Source: Gammaproteobacteria bacterium Ga0074134 (lineage in GTDB: Bacteria > Pseudomonadota > Gammaproteobacteria > Ga0077554 > Ga007554). From it: DNA of 64,000 nucleotides. A program made the position numbers and the translations under genes. Positions 1 to 9,207 of this stretch are shown here, piece by piece; positions within the stretch are counted from its first letter, which is position 1; the number at the start of each line of letters is the position of its first letter. Under the pieces are notes generated by a model, which had not been told where the DNA came from, made no database searches, and was given only the letters and a program-made list of their open reading frames with translations. The DNA lies in the NCBI GenBank assembly GCA_001464965.1, contig LNEJ01000045.1, positions 62,001 to 126,000 on the forward strand. Reading direction: 5' to 3'.

Positions 1-227
1 ATGATTTCTATGATCAATTCGGATTGAAGGACGTTGTAAATGATCCGGTAATCGCCGACCCGGACGCGGTAGCTATGTTCTGATCCGACGAGTTTTTTGC
101 TTCCTGTGGGGTGGGGGTTCGTTGCCAGAGATTCGACTGTCCCTAATATTTTGAGAAGTTCCTTCTTCTCTAACGATCTCGCTTCCTTCTGCGCCGAGCG
201 CTTCCATGCGATTTTATAGAATGCCAT
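1..227 (-). CDS. RelE/ParE-family toxin, truncated at window edge
   Basis: Reverse-strand translation MAFYKIAWKRSAQKEARSLEKKELLKILGTVESLATNPHPTGSKKLVGSEHSYRVRVGDYRIIYNVLQ is RelE-like (YRVRVGDYRIIY motif); overlaps the 3' end of the antitoxin ORF. Confidence 0.85.
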   Translation of the reverse strand, partial: MAFYKIAWKRSAQKEARSLEKKELLKILGTVESLATNPHPTGSKKLVGSEHSYRVRVGDYRIIYNVLQSELIIEI

Positions 228-513
228 CTCGTTTCAGTCCGGATACGAATTCGTCATGGGAGGTTGCGGGTTCTTCGTGCCTCTCTGCGGCCGCAGCCAA
301 ATCTTCGATGTCCTCCATAAGTTCCTGGAACTGAGCTATTGGCAGGATGACCGCAGTTTTTTTGCCGGTTTCATTCGTGATGTATTGGGGTTTCAGGTTT
401 TTCAGATTTATCATGGCCGTTTCTCCGGTGCCGGGATCTTCGTTGATCATTCTATATGTTCGGTTTCTGTGCTGCCAGTTGTGGTGGCCTGGGCGGGGCA
501 AATATAAGTCCAT
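214..513 (-). CDS. RelB/Phd-type antitoxin (true start probably at the internal MINLKNLKPQY)
   Basis: Small ORF immediately upstream of and overlapping the RelE-like toxin; sequence MINLKNLKPQYITNETGKKTAVILPIAQFQELMEDIEDL. Confidence 0.75.
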   Translation of the reverse strand: MDLYLPRPGHHNWQHRNRTYRMINEDPGTGETAMINLKNLKPQYITNETGKKTAVILPIAQFQELMEDIEDLAAAAERHEEPATSHDEFVSGLKRDGIL

Positions 514-689
514 AAGATTTGCTGTATTTCGATCAGGGTTGCGCCTTGTGTGTCATATGTGCAACACAACTTCCTGCCCTGTTGCTTTTTTTGAAAAAGT
601 TGTTGCATTTCCGCTAAACCCTCATTACAGTCCAGGCTGTGTCACTTTCAATGTGGCCTTCCAAACCTACTTTAAGGGAGAATTTACAA

Positions 690-1817
690 ATGCAGAAAAA
701 ACTGATTGCTTTGGCCGTCGCCGGTGTATTGGCCGCCCCGCTTGCTGCGCAGGCGGGTGTGGAAGTGTATGGTCAGGCGCGGATGTCGGTCGATTACAGC
801 AACAACGACGATGTTGCCCCGAATGACAAGAGCGCCCTCTCCGTCTCCAGCAACAAGTCCCGAATCGGCTTCAAGGGCAGCGAGGATTTTGGTAACGGCC
901 TGAAGGGCCTGTGGCAGATCGAGCAGGGCGTGAAATTCGACAGCGGCACGTGGGGCAATGAAGCGCGTGACACCTTCCTCGGTTTGGGCGGCAACTTTGG
1001 TACCGTGCTGGCCGGCAAGCTGAGCACCCCCTACCGCACCTCTACAGAGCGCCTGGATGTGTTCAAGGACACCAAGGCCGACTATAACGCCATCGTCGGC
1101 AGTGTCGGTAGCGCCGGGCAACTGACTGGTGACACCAACGTCGGCAACCTGCGCACCAACAACTCGCTGGCCTATGTGACGCCAAATATGAACGGCTTCC
1201 AGGGCACGCTGGCCTATGTCGCCAACTATAATGATCTGCTGTCCACCTCGCCGTCTCCCGGTGTTACCATATTTGGTACTGGCGACAACCTGCCGCGCAC
1301 CAAGGACGATGGCAAGAAGGACGCCTACAGCCTGAGTGGTACCTACGACAACGGCCCACTGTACCTGGCGGCGGCCTATGAGGCGCTGAACAAGGCTGGT
1401 CTGGGCGGCGGCACCGGCACCCCGAGCACCAAGTCCTGGAAAGTGGGCGGCGGCTGGAATTTCGGTCAGGGCACCACCATCGGCGCGTTGTTCGAGAACA
1501 TGGATCTGGGTGGCAGCACGGGTGACCGCAACGCCTGGTACCTGAGCGGTATGCACAAGATGGATGCCTTTAACGTCAAGGCGGCCTACGGCGCTGCGGA
1601 CAAGTGGAGTGGCACAGGGCTGAGCGATACCGGCGCGCAGCAATTTTCGGTTGGTGCAGGCTATGATCTGTCCAAAACCACCGAGGCCTATGCCCTGTAC
1701 ACCCAGGTCAGCAACGACAAGCGCGGCGCCTATGGTCTTGAGAGCATTTCAGGTTTCAACGACAAGACCGTGTCGTCCTTCTCGCTGGGTATCAAGCACG
1801 CGTTCTCGTCCAAGTAA
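690..1817 (+). CDS. Outer-membrane porin (gram-negative porin family)
   Basis: Signal peptide MQKKLIALAVAGVLAAPLAAQA then GVEVYGQARMSVDY; C-terminal SLGIKHAFSSK; RBS-like AAGGGAG upstream of ATG 690. Confidence 0.9.
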   Translation: MQKKLIALAVAGVLAAPLAAQAGVEVYGQARMSVDYSNNDDVAPNDKSALSVSSNKSRIGFKGSEDFGNGLKGLWQIEQGVKFDSGTWGNEARDTFLGLGGNFGTVLAGKLSTPYRTSTERLDVFKDTKADYNAIVGSVGSAGQLTGDTNVGNLRTNNSLAYVTPNMNGFQGTLAYVANYNDLLSTSPSPGVTIFGTGDNLPRTKDDGKKDAYSLSGTYDNGPLYLAAAYEALNKAGLGGGTGTPSTKSWKVGGGWNFGQGTTIGALFENMDLGGSTGDRNAWYLSGMHKMDAFNVKAAYGAADKWSGTGLSDTGAQQFSVGAGYDLSKTTEAYALYTQVSNDKRGAYGLESISGFNDKTVSSFSLGIKHAFSSK

Positions 1818-1949
1818 GACGGTGACGCGTCACGTATGACACGTGGCGAATGATGTGAATGCGGCAGGGGGACATTGTCACCTTTACGGTGAGTCTCTAG
1901 CCGCGTTACGGTTCGCCGCAGGCCGCGCGTAACAAAAGTAGTAATTCGA

Positions 1950-1979
1950 CGGGCGCCCTTATCAGGCGCCCGTTTTTTG
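1950..1979 (+). terminator. Rho-independent terminator after first porin
   Basis: GGGCGCC-cttatca-GGCGCCC followed by GTTTTTT. Confidence 0.8.
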
Positions 1980-2244
1980 TTGGGTGCGCCATGCGCACCA
2001 ACTCTTGAAAAGGCTGGATGATGCGCACGGCGCATCCTATGGTTTTGTCACATTAATGTAATCTTTTGACATATATTAAGTTTTTGTGAAATCTTACGAG
2101 CAAGAATTCATATAACTGAATGCAAAGTACTTCTACCCTAAAGGGCACAAGTGTCTTGATGTGCATGAGGCGGAGGTGATTGCGTTGTCCCGGGAGTGCC
2201 GGGGTGGTTGATTGGTCTTATTAATAACAGTGAGAGGGGTACAC

Positions 2245-3327
2245 ATGCAGAAGAAATTGATTGCCTTGGCGGTTGCTAGTGTGATGGCTGCGCCATTGGC
2301 CGCCCAGGCCGGGGTTGAGGTCTATGGCAAGGCGCGGATGTCCGTGGATTATGTCAACAATGATGATACGGGTCTTCCGCCCCCCGCAGGTAGTGGCCTT
2401 GCCAATCCTGACAAGAGCGCGCTTTCGGTGTCAAGCAACGTCTCGCGCATTGGTTTCAAGGGCGACGAGGATCTGGGTAACGGTCTGAAGGCGATCTGGC
2501 AGATCGAGCAGCGGGTGGATTTCGATACCGGTGGCTTCGCTACCGGCGCTCGCAATACGTTTCTTGGGCTGAAGGGTGGTTTCGGTACGGTGCAATTCGG
2601 CAAGTATGAGACGCCGTTGCGTCTGGTGACCCAGCGCATCGACATTTTTTCCGATACCCGTGCCGATTACAACTCGATCATCGGCAATGTCAATGGAACG
2701 CTGGTTTTCGACAAGCGCAGCAATAATCTCATCAGTTATACCTCGCCCAGTATGCAGGGCTTCGGTTTTGCCGCTGCGTATTCGCCCAGCGATACCTCGG
2801 ATGATTTGCCCCGCTCCTCCGTGACGGGCAAGAAGAACGTCGCCAGCGTGAACGTGTCCTATGGCAATGGTCCGCTTTACCTAGGCGCTGCTTATGAGTC
2901 GCAGGGCAAGTACACCACCGATACGTATGATGCCAAGGCCACCCGCTTGGGCGGTTCCTGGGATTTCGGTCAGGGTAGCTCGATCGGCGGCGTCTGGGAG
3001 ACGGCCGACAGGGGTGGGCCGAGCGGCAAGCGGGATGCCTGGTATGTGAACGCGGCGCACAAGATGGGGGATACCACCCTGAAAGGCGCGGTAGCCGCAG
3101 CGGGTAATCTCAGCGGCACGTCCGACTCGGGCGCGATGCAATATTCGCTGGGTGCCTTCCATGCGTTATCGAAGGCGACCGAGGTTTATGCCCTGTACAC
3201 GATGGTGAATAATCACAAGAACGCCGGCTATGGGTTGTGGAATGGCCAGCTTACCACCAAGGGCTATGGCGACAAGAGCGTGTCTGCGCTTTCCGTCGGT
3301 TTAAACTACAACTTCTCGTCCAAGTAG
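2245..3327 (+). CDS. Outer-membrane porin, paralogue of the preceding gene
   Basis: Near-identical signal peptide and N-terminus (MQKKLIALAVASVMAAPLAAQAGVEVYGKARMSVDYVNNDD); C-terminus LNYNFSSK. Confidence 0.9.
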   Translation: MQKKLIALAVASVMAAPLAAQAGVEVYGKARMSVDYVNNDDTGLPPPAGSGLANPDKSALSVSSNVSRIGFKGDEDLGNGLKAIWQIEQRVDFDTGGFATGARNTFLGLKGGFGTVQFGKYETPLRLVTQRIDIFSDTRADYNSIIGNVNGTLVFDKRSNNLISYTSPSMQGFGFAAAYSPSDTSDDLPRSSVTGKKNVASVNVSYGNGPLYLGAAYESQGKYTTDTYDAKATRLGGSWDFGQGSSIGGVWETADRGGPSGKRDAWYVNAAHKMGDTTLKGAVAAAGNLSGTSDSGAMQYSLGAFHALSKATEVYALYTMVNNHKNAGYGLWNGQLTTKGYGDKSVSALSVGLNYNFSSK

Positions 3328-3634
3328 GCGCGGGTTTCAGTCCCGCCCTTGCCAGGGAAGTTTATCATCACTCCACGGGCGCCCGTTTTTTTGTAAGAAC
3401 CTGTTCACGATCTCGCTGAAGGGCGCATCGCGGCGTTATTGTGGCCTCTTGTGCTCACATACTCCGTGTATGCTCCGCTTTTTCGGCCATTTTAAGCCGA
3501 TCTCGTTCTTGCGGCCCTCTATATTTGTGTGGTTTGACCTTGTTTTGGCTGGACAGTCCGTTTCAGTTTCGCCATTTCATTGACAGCACAAAACCCCCTA
3601 TGTTAGAAAGCTAAGGACAACGAGGGTGGCATAA

Positions 3635-4489
3635 TTGAAAATAAATCACCAAGAACATTCGTTGCGTGGGAGAGGGCTCGTTGCCGGTGCAGTGCTGCTT
3701 ATTGTCTGTGGCTCGGTTTTTTTTGCCACAAGCGGCGCTTTGGCCGGTATTTTTAACACCAAGCACAATCTCGGCAGCACGGGCGTGAACGCGGCCAGCC
3801 AATTTAGCGGCACGCGGGAGATTTGCGTGTTCTGCCATACCCCCCATGGCGGCAACGAGGCCGCTGCCGTCCCCCTCTGGAACCGCAATCTCGACCCCAA
3901 TGGGTTTCAGACCTATGACCAGATGGGCACCACCACGCTCGATGCTCAGGTGGAGCAGGTGGGTTCCGTATCGCTGGCGTGCCTCTCCTGTCACGATGGC
4001 ACCCAGGCCATGGATTCGCTGCTCAATGAGCCGGGTTCGGGGCGGGTTGTGCCCGGTTTCAGGAGCGGTATCTGGAGCGGCCAGGCGGCTTCCGTGGGCG
4101 GCAGGATCGCACCGCCCGACGTCATAACCAATTTGAGTAAGGATTTGACCAATGATCACCCGGTGGGCATCCAGTACGCGGGCGGTGGTTATTCCAATTC
4201 CAATCCCTCCGGTCCGGGTGCGGACAAGGACTTCAACCAGGCCAATACCGCGATTGTCGGCACGGAGAGGGTGTGGTGGGTAAACACCCCTGTCGAGGGT
4301 TCGCTGGCCTTCGAGAAGACCGATATGAAGCTGTACACACGCATCGGCACGCGCGGTAAATTTGCCGGCGAGCCGCAGCCGTATGTTGAGTGCGCCTCAT
4401 GCCATGATCCGCATGTCGACTACAATCCCACCTTCCTGCGCGTCGACCCCAAGGGCAGTGTGGTATGTTTGACCTGTCATGCGAAATAG
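3635..4489 (+). CDS. Exported tetraheme c-type cytochrome
   Basis: Four CXXCH motifs (CVFCH, CLSCH, CASCH, CLTCH); NTKHN...FCHTPHG...PLWNR motifs shared with the 11-heme protein; TTG start likely. Confidence 0.85.
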   Translation: MKINHQEHSLRGRGLVAGAVLLIVCGSVFFATSGALAGIFNTKHNLGSTGVNAASQFSGTREICVFCHTPHGGNEAAAVPLWNRNLDPNGFQTYDQMGTTTLDAQVEQVGSVSLACLSCHDGTQAMDSLLNEPGSGRVVPGFRSGIWSGQAASVGGRIAPPDVITNLSKDLTNDHPVGIQYAGGGYSNSNPSGPGADKDFNQANTAIVGTERVWWVNTPVEGSLAFEKTDMKLYTRIGTRGKFAGEPQPYVECASCHDPHVDYNPTFLRVDPKGSVVCLTCHAK

Positions 4490-5357
4490 GGGTGGGCGCT
4501 GGCGGGCGGTAATGATATTAACCCTGGCCTTGGCGAGCGTTACCGCGCCCGGGGCGCCGCCCGAGGGGGCGGAAAGAGCCGCCGCGTCGTTCGCCGTAGT
4601 GGGGGGCGAGGCAATATCGCAGGAGGAGTATCAGTCCGCGCTGCATGAGGGGATGCGGCGTAAATTTTTTCATGGCGCGCCCTCGCGGGAACAGGTTGAT
4701 GCCTACCGCCGCGAAGTGGCGCAGGGCTTGATTGACCGTGTTCTGCTGCGGCAGGAAGCGAGGCGCCGTGGCTTGGAGGGCGACGATCTGTTGCGGCGTC
4801 TGGAGGAGAGTGTCCGGCGCGTGCCGGAACCGGCCGCGGAAGAGGTGCGCAACTATTATGATGCTCATCCGGAGAAATTTACCGCGCCGGAGCGGTTGAG
4901 GGTCTCGCTGATCCTGCTCAAGGTGGAGCCTTCTGCGACAGGCGCGGCATGGAGGGCGGCGGAGGCCGAGGCGGCGCGGCTGGTTGAGAAGTTGCTGAAG
5001 ACGGAGCCGGAGCGCCGGGGCGAGGAGTTTGCCGGATTGGCCCGCTTGCATTCCGGGGATGTCTCCGCGAGCCGGGGCGGGGATCTGGGGTATGTGCATA
5101 AGGGTATGCTGGCCGGTGAGGCGCAGCAGGTTTTGGATGGCATGAGGCCGGGCGATATCTCCGTGCCGCTGTTACTGCTGCAGGGGGTGGCGGTGCTGCG
5201 GCTGGAAGAGCGCGTCGCGCCTGCATTAAGCGTTTTTGATGCCGCAAAGACGCGCGCGCGCGATTTGCTGGCGAGAGAGCGGGGGGGGGAGGCGTGGCAG
5301 GCGCTCATAGAGCGGCTGCGCAGGGAAACGCCGGTTACGATAAATGAGAAATTATAG
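4479..5357 (+). CDS. Parvulin-type peptidyl-prolyl cis-trans isomerase, exported
   Basis: SurA/PpiC-like architecture: VGGEAISQEEYQ..., FAGLARLHSGDVSASRGGDLGYVHKGML; overlaps the cytochrome stop codon. Confidence 0.85.
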   Translation: MRNRGGRWRAVMILTLALASVTAPGAPPEGAERAAASFAVVGGEAISQEEYQSALHEGMRRKFFHGAPSREQVDAYRREVAQGLIDRVLLRQEARRRGLEGDDLLRRLEESVRRVPEPAAEEVRNYYDAHPEKFTAPERLRVSLILLKVEPSATGAAWRAAEAEAARLVEKLLKTEPERRGEEFAGLARLHSGDVSASRGGDLGYVHKGMLAGEAQQVLDGMRPGDISVPLLLLQGVAVLRLEERVAPALSVFDAAKTRARDLLARERGGEAWQALIERLRRETPVTINEKL

Positions 5358-5389
5358 TTCTGAATTATAAAAGTGCAATGTCGTAGGGT

Positions 5390-5426
5390 GCGTCCCACGC
5401 ACCAACGACGATGGTGCGTGGGACGC
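5390..5426. repeat. Perfect 15-bp inverted repeat (GCGTCCCACGCACCA / TGGTGCGTGGGACGC, 7-nt loop)
   Basis: Read directly from sequence. Confidence 0.9.
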
Positions 5427-5581
5427 GCTCTGCATGACGGTCGCCTGAATAGTTACGAAATATTCACCCTCCCTGCGTAGCGGCAGTGGGGCTGTCTGCA
5501 ATCCGGTGCTTTTTAATAATAATTTGAATGCTATTTAGGGGAGCGCCGCCGGCGCGGTTAGCAATATGACTGTCACGCTTT

Positions 5582-7438
5582 ATGTATATGAGCAGATTTG
5601 ACGCCAGGACTTATATGCTGGCACTGCTCGCGTTCGCGTGGCCATTGCGCGGTTTTGCGGTGGCGGTTGGGCCGGCGGAGGTGACGGGCAGCCTGGGATA
5701 CAATTATCGCCTGCTGCAAGGTCCTGGCAGCAATGACTCGGCGAGCAACCAGTTTTTACTCAACCTGCGCGCGAATTCCTATGTTTGGCAACCCTGGTTT
5801 GCCACGACGGAGGGCGGCCTGACCCTGACGCGGGATGCCACCAGCGTCAAGGGTGCCAATCCGGATAGCGGCCTCCAGGACAGCAGTTCCAGTATAGTGA
5901 CGGGCGAGTTCAATCTCAACCTGCTCCCGCAAAGCCGCTCGCCTTTTGGTCTGCGCTACCTGGCCAGCAATAGCCGTGTCGACATGGGGAGGATCAGCAG
6001 CGCCCCGGTGACGTTTACGAACCTGGAGTTCGACACCCGCCGCCTCGAATTGCGACAGTCCTACCTCACGGAGCAAAATGACCGCTTCTTGCTCAGGTAT
6101 GACACTTCGAACTGGAGTTCGGTCACCGACGGCAGCTATGACGATAGCCTGCTGGGGATGGAAATGGATGTGCGGCGCGCCAAGCAGAATCTCCTGGTCA
6201 AGTTAAGCCAGGGCACCACAGAGCACTCGCTATCCAGACAGCGCAACGAGAACCTTATATTTGATCTGAGCCATTTTTACACGGCATCCTCCGCTTTGCG
6301 GATTGACACCAAGGCCAGTTATTACAATTTTGACCGGTCTTTCCGGGTGACCAGCGCCAGCGCGACATCTGGCAGCAGCACCACCAATATTGCGCAAGCC
6401 TCATCGTTCATGTTTTGGCGTCCCGAGGCGAGCCCGCTCTCGCTCAGCGGCGGTGTACGGGCCTTTAAACTTGATGGCAATACTGCGCTTGACTCCAATA
6501 GTTCGCTCAATCTGAGTGCCAACCTTGGCGGGTTTTATCAGTACAGCAAACGCCTGCGCTTCGATGGCAGCGCGGCGATCACCACCACGGACAGCAGCGG
6601 TGTTGCAACGCGGATCTCCCGGCAACAGGCGGGGGTGCTGTATCAATCGGATATTATGGATCTTTTCAAGGGGTCCGGCACGTATCAATGGTATGCTACC
6701 GGATCGGCCGATAATCAGACTGACAAGGCGGATAATCAACTGCCGCACAAGAACGAAAGCCGGCAGTCGGTCTATACCACTTTGGCGCACAACGGCCAGA
6801 AAACATGGCTTGTTAATGAGACATCTTCGGTGAGATTGAGTATGGGGCAGTCGCTTAACGGGTTTTACCGCTTCGGCGGCCGCGATACGATTACTGCCCA
6901 GCAGGACCACCTGGGAACGGTGACTGACCGCCAGTTCGCGGGGATTGCGTCCGCCAACGCCCGGCTGGATCATACCGGGACGGTTGCATGGAGCCAGTCG
7001 GATAGCGGCTCCTCGACCGTGCAGACGACCCTGTCGGACTCGCGCAGCCTGTCCGATACCAAGGATAGCCAGCAGCTTGCCAACTTTCAGATAATGCGGA
7101 CCCAGCCCATCGACCGCTTGAGTTTTTTGTCGGGTAATCTTACTGTGCAGCATGTGCGCCAGGATTTTCCGGGTCTGGGGCTGGCTTCCAATATTACGAC
7201 GGCAACAGGTAGAATCGACTATCAGCATTCCAGCGTGTTTGGCATCACCAATCTGCGTTTCCTGTCCAACCTGTTTGTCTCTAGGTCGGCAACGCAGCAG
7301 GGGATCGACCGCTCTGAATGGGACAACCGCCTGGATTATGCGATTGGACTGCTGGATGCAAGCCTGAGCTTGCGTTTAATACAGATCGACAGGCAGAATT
7401 CAAGTTTGCTATTGTTCAGGATTGCGCGTCGTTTTTGA
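5582..7438 (+). CDS. Putative outer-membrane beta-barrel protein (618 aa) of the cytochrome locus
   Basis: Hydrophobic export signal, then alternating polar/aromatic beta-rich sequence, C-terminal SLLLFRIARRF ending in aromatic F; no CXXCH. Confidence 0.65.
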   Translation: MYMSRFDARTYMLALLAFAWPLRGFAVAVGPAEVTGSLGYNYRLLQGPGSNDSASNQFLLNLRANSYVWQPWFATTEGGLTLTRDATSVKGANPDSGLQDSSSSIVTGEFNLNLLPQSRSPFGLRYLASNSRVDMGRISSAPVTFTNLEFDTRRLELRQSYLTEQNDRFLLRYDTSNWSSVTDGSYDDSLLGMEMDVRRAKQNLLVKLSQGTTEHSLSRQRNENLIFDLSHFYTASSALRIDTKASYYNFDRSFRVTSASATSGSSTTNIAQASSFMFWRPEASPLSLSGGVRAFKLDGNTALDSNSSLNLSANLGGFYQYSKRLRFDGSAAITTTDSSGVATRISRQQAGVLYQSDIMDLFKGSGTYQWYATGSADNQTDKADNQLPHKNESRQSVYTTLAHNGQKTWLVNETSSVRLSMGQSLNGFYRFGGRDTITAQQDHLGTVTDRQFAGIASANARLDHTGTVAWSQSDSGSSTVQTTLSDSRSLSDTKDSQQLANFQIMRTQPIDRLSFLSGNLTVQHVRQDFPGLGLASNITTATGRIDYQHSSVFGITNLRFLSNLFVSRSATQQGIDRSEWDNRLDYAIGLLDASLSLRLIQIDRQNSSLLLFRIARRF

Positions 7439-7589
7439 CGAGTCCATCGATGGGCGAGGTACGGCTCTAGGGAGGCAGGAGGTAGAGCCGCGCCGGGAGC
7501 GGCGGCCGATGTGTGGTGTTGTGCGGTTGGGATATGGCCGCGAAAGTTGTTGTCAAACGATTTGATAATTGAAGATGGGAGGGTAGCGT

Positions 7590-8054
7590 ATGTTTGTAAC
7601 CAAGGGTCGTTCCATGTGGGGCGCCGCTGTATTGGGTGTTGCCGCATGGCTTGCAGTTTTAATGGTGCCAACGCCCGCGCAGGCGGAGTATGGCGATGTT
7701 GTGATCAATAATTATGCCGATGCTGCGGGTATGCGCCCGGCGGTCTTTTCGCACTGGTTTCATCGTGTCCGTTTTCGCTGCAAGGTGTGCCATGCGGACT
7801 TGGGTTTCCAGTTCAAGGCGGGTGGCAACAAAATAACCATGGCCAAGATCATCGACGGCAAGTTCTGTGGTGCTTGCCATAATGGTGAAATTGCCTGGTC
7901 GGTGGAAAACTGCGGCATGTGCCATTCCGGCGTTCCCGGTATGCCGACGCACTTCCACGGCAGTACAGTCCAGACGCTGGTGGCGCCCGCCTATCAACCG
8001 ATGACGGCACCTTCCGCTCCCGCCGCGCCCCAAGCACCTGCTCCTAAAAAGTGA
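7590..8054 (+). CDS. Periplasmic triheme c7-like cytochrome
   Basis: Signal peptide; CKVCH, CGACH, CGMCH; FSHWFH...CKVCH arrangement typical of c7-type triheme proteins. Confidence 0.8.
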   Translation: MFVTKGRSMWGAAVLGVAAWLAVLMVPTPAQAEYGDVVINNYADAAGMRPAVFSHWFHRVRFRCKVCHADLGFQFKAGGNKITMAKIIDGKFCGACHNGEIAWSVENCGMCHSGVPGMPTHFHGSTVQTLVAPAYQPMTAPSAPAAPQAPAPKK

Positions 8055-8073
8055 TGGATAGAGGAAAAAGAAG

Positions 8074-8814
8074 ATGAATCGGTATAGTAAAACGCTTTTT
8101 GTGACATTTGTTCTGTCGCTGCTGGTGGCGGGGCCTGCATGCAGTTCGCAGGCTCAAGGGGTGGCCCGGCCTGATGGTTCGGTGCCGGTAAAGGATCTGT
8201 CTTATGCGCCTGATTATAAGCCCGTCGACGAGATTGCCCAATCCGATGTGCAGGTGATACACATCGCCGAAATCGCTGATATCAACAGCTTCAACCGCAA
8301 TCTGAAGAAACGGCCATTCCAGTTGCCGCCCGCGGAAGACGGCCTGCGTGACCCTCAAAATGAGGCCACCCATATCCTGGCAGCACCCAAGCCGGCATTC
8401 GAGGGGCTTCCTACTACTGAGTTCGGTAATCGCGTTGACTGGGTGAAGACGCTCGATGAGAAAAAGGTCAGGCCGCGCTGGGACCGTGAAGATCCCGATG
8501 CGGAACCGTTTGTGATGGATCTTGATATCGTGCGCCCGGTAAAGGCCTCGGTGCCCGATGTGGTGTTCCCGCACCGGCAGCATACGGAGTGGCTGTTCTG
8601 CTCCAACTGCCATCCCGCGATCTTTATTCCGCAGAAGGGCGCTAACCAGATCAACATGTCCGCCATTTTGCTGGGCCAGAAGTGTGGCGTATGTCACGGC
8701 AAGGTAGCCTTCCCGATTACCACCAAGTCGTGCAAGAAGTGTCATTCCAAGCCTAAGCCGGATGATTGGAAGCCGCCGCTGAGTGAGGCTACGCTCAAGA
8801 ATCCCTGGAAGTGA
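8074..8814 (+). CDS. Triheme c7-type cytochrome domain protein
   Basis: CSNCH, CGVCH, CKKCH in FPHRQHTEWLFCSNCHPAIFIPQKGANQINMSAILLGQKCGVCHGKVAFPITTKSCKKCHS. Confidence 0.85.
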   Translation: MNRYSKTLFVTFVLSLLVAGPACSSQAQGVARPDGSVPVKDLSYAPDYKPVDEIAQSDVQVIHIAEIADINSFNRNLKKRPFQLPPAEDGLRDPQNEATHILAAPKPAFEGLPTTEFGNRVDWVKTLDEKKVRPRWDREDPDAEPFVMDLDIVRPVKASVPDVVFPHRQHTEWLFCSNCHPAIFIPQKGANQINMSAILLGQKCGVCHGKVAFPITTKSCKKCHSKPKPDDWKPPLSEATLKNPWK

Positions 8815-8924
8815 TGGCGTGCGGTGGACCATGAATTAACAGTCCACCGCCCATGCTTTTTCTTGCGCACGTGGTTAAGGAAGTGCTGATTTATCGCGTT
8901 GCCGTGTGGCGCAAGAAGGTGCGT

Positions 8925-8964
8925 GCGCTGAGAATTCCAGGGTGGAATTCTCAGCGCTTTCTTT
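8925..8964 (+). terminator. Probable intrinsic terminator with perfect 15-bp stem
   Basis: GCGCTGAGAATTCCA-ggg-TGGAATTCTCAGCGC-TTTCTTT. Confidence 0.75.
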
Positions 8965-9207
8965 AAGTGACCTTCTGAAAAGCCTCTCTTCAAAAAGAGT
9001 TTTTTCAGAAATGAAGCTTGAAGTAATGTTTGGTTTCTGGGCTTAACGTCTGGGCAGAGTTGTGTCGTGTCGCAGCCGGGCTTCGGGACTGTTATTTGGT
9101 CTTTGTGTGCCGCTAACCTAACGCTAGTGGCCATTTGGCCGGAGTATCCGGGGTTTCTTCGATTGTATAAGTAATGACGTGCCGTTCTTGCAGGTGAGAA
9201 GTTAATT

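Noticed and set aside
684-1643. 319-aa ORF antisense to the first porin
   Set aside because: Fully antisense to a well-supported porin with signal peptide and RBS; composition looks like a shadow ORF in GC-rich DNA
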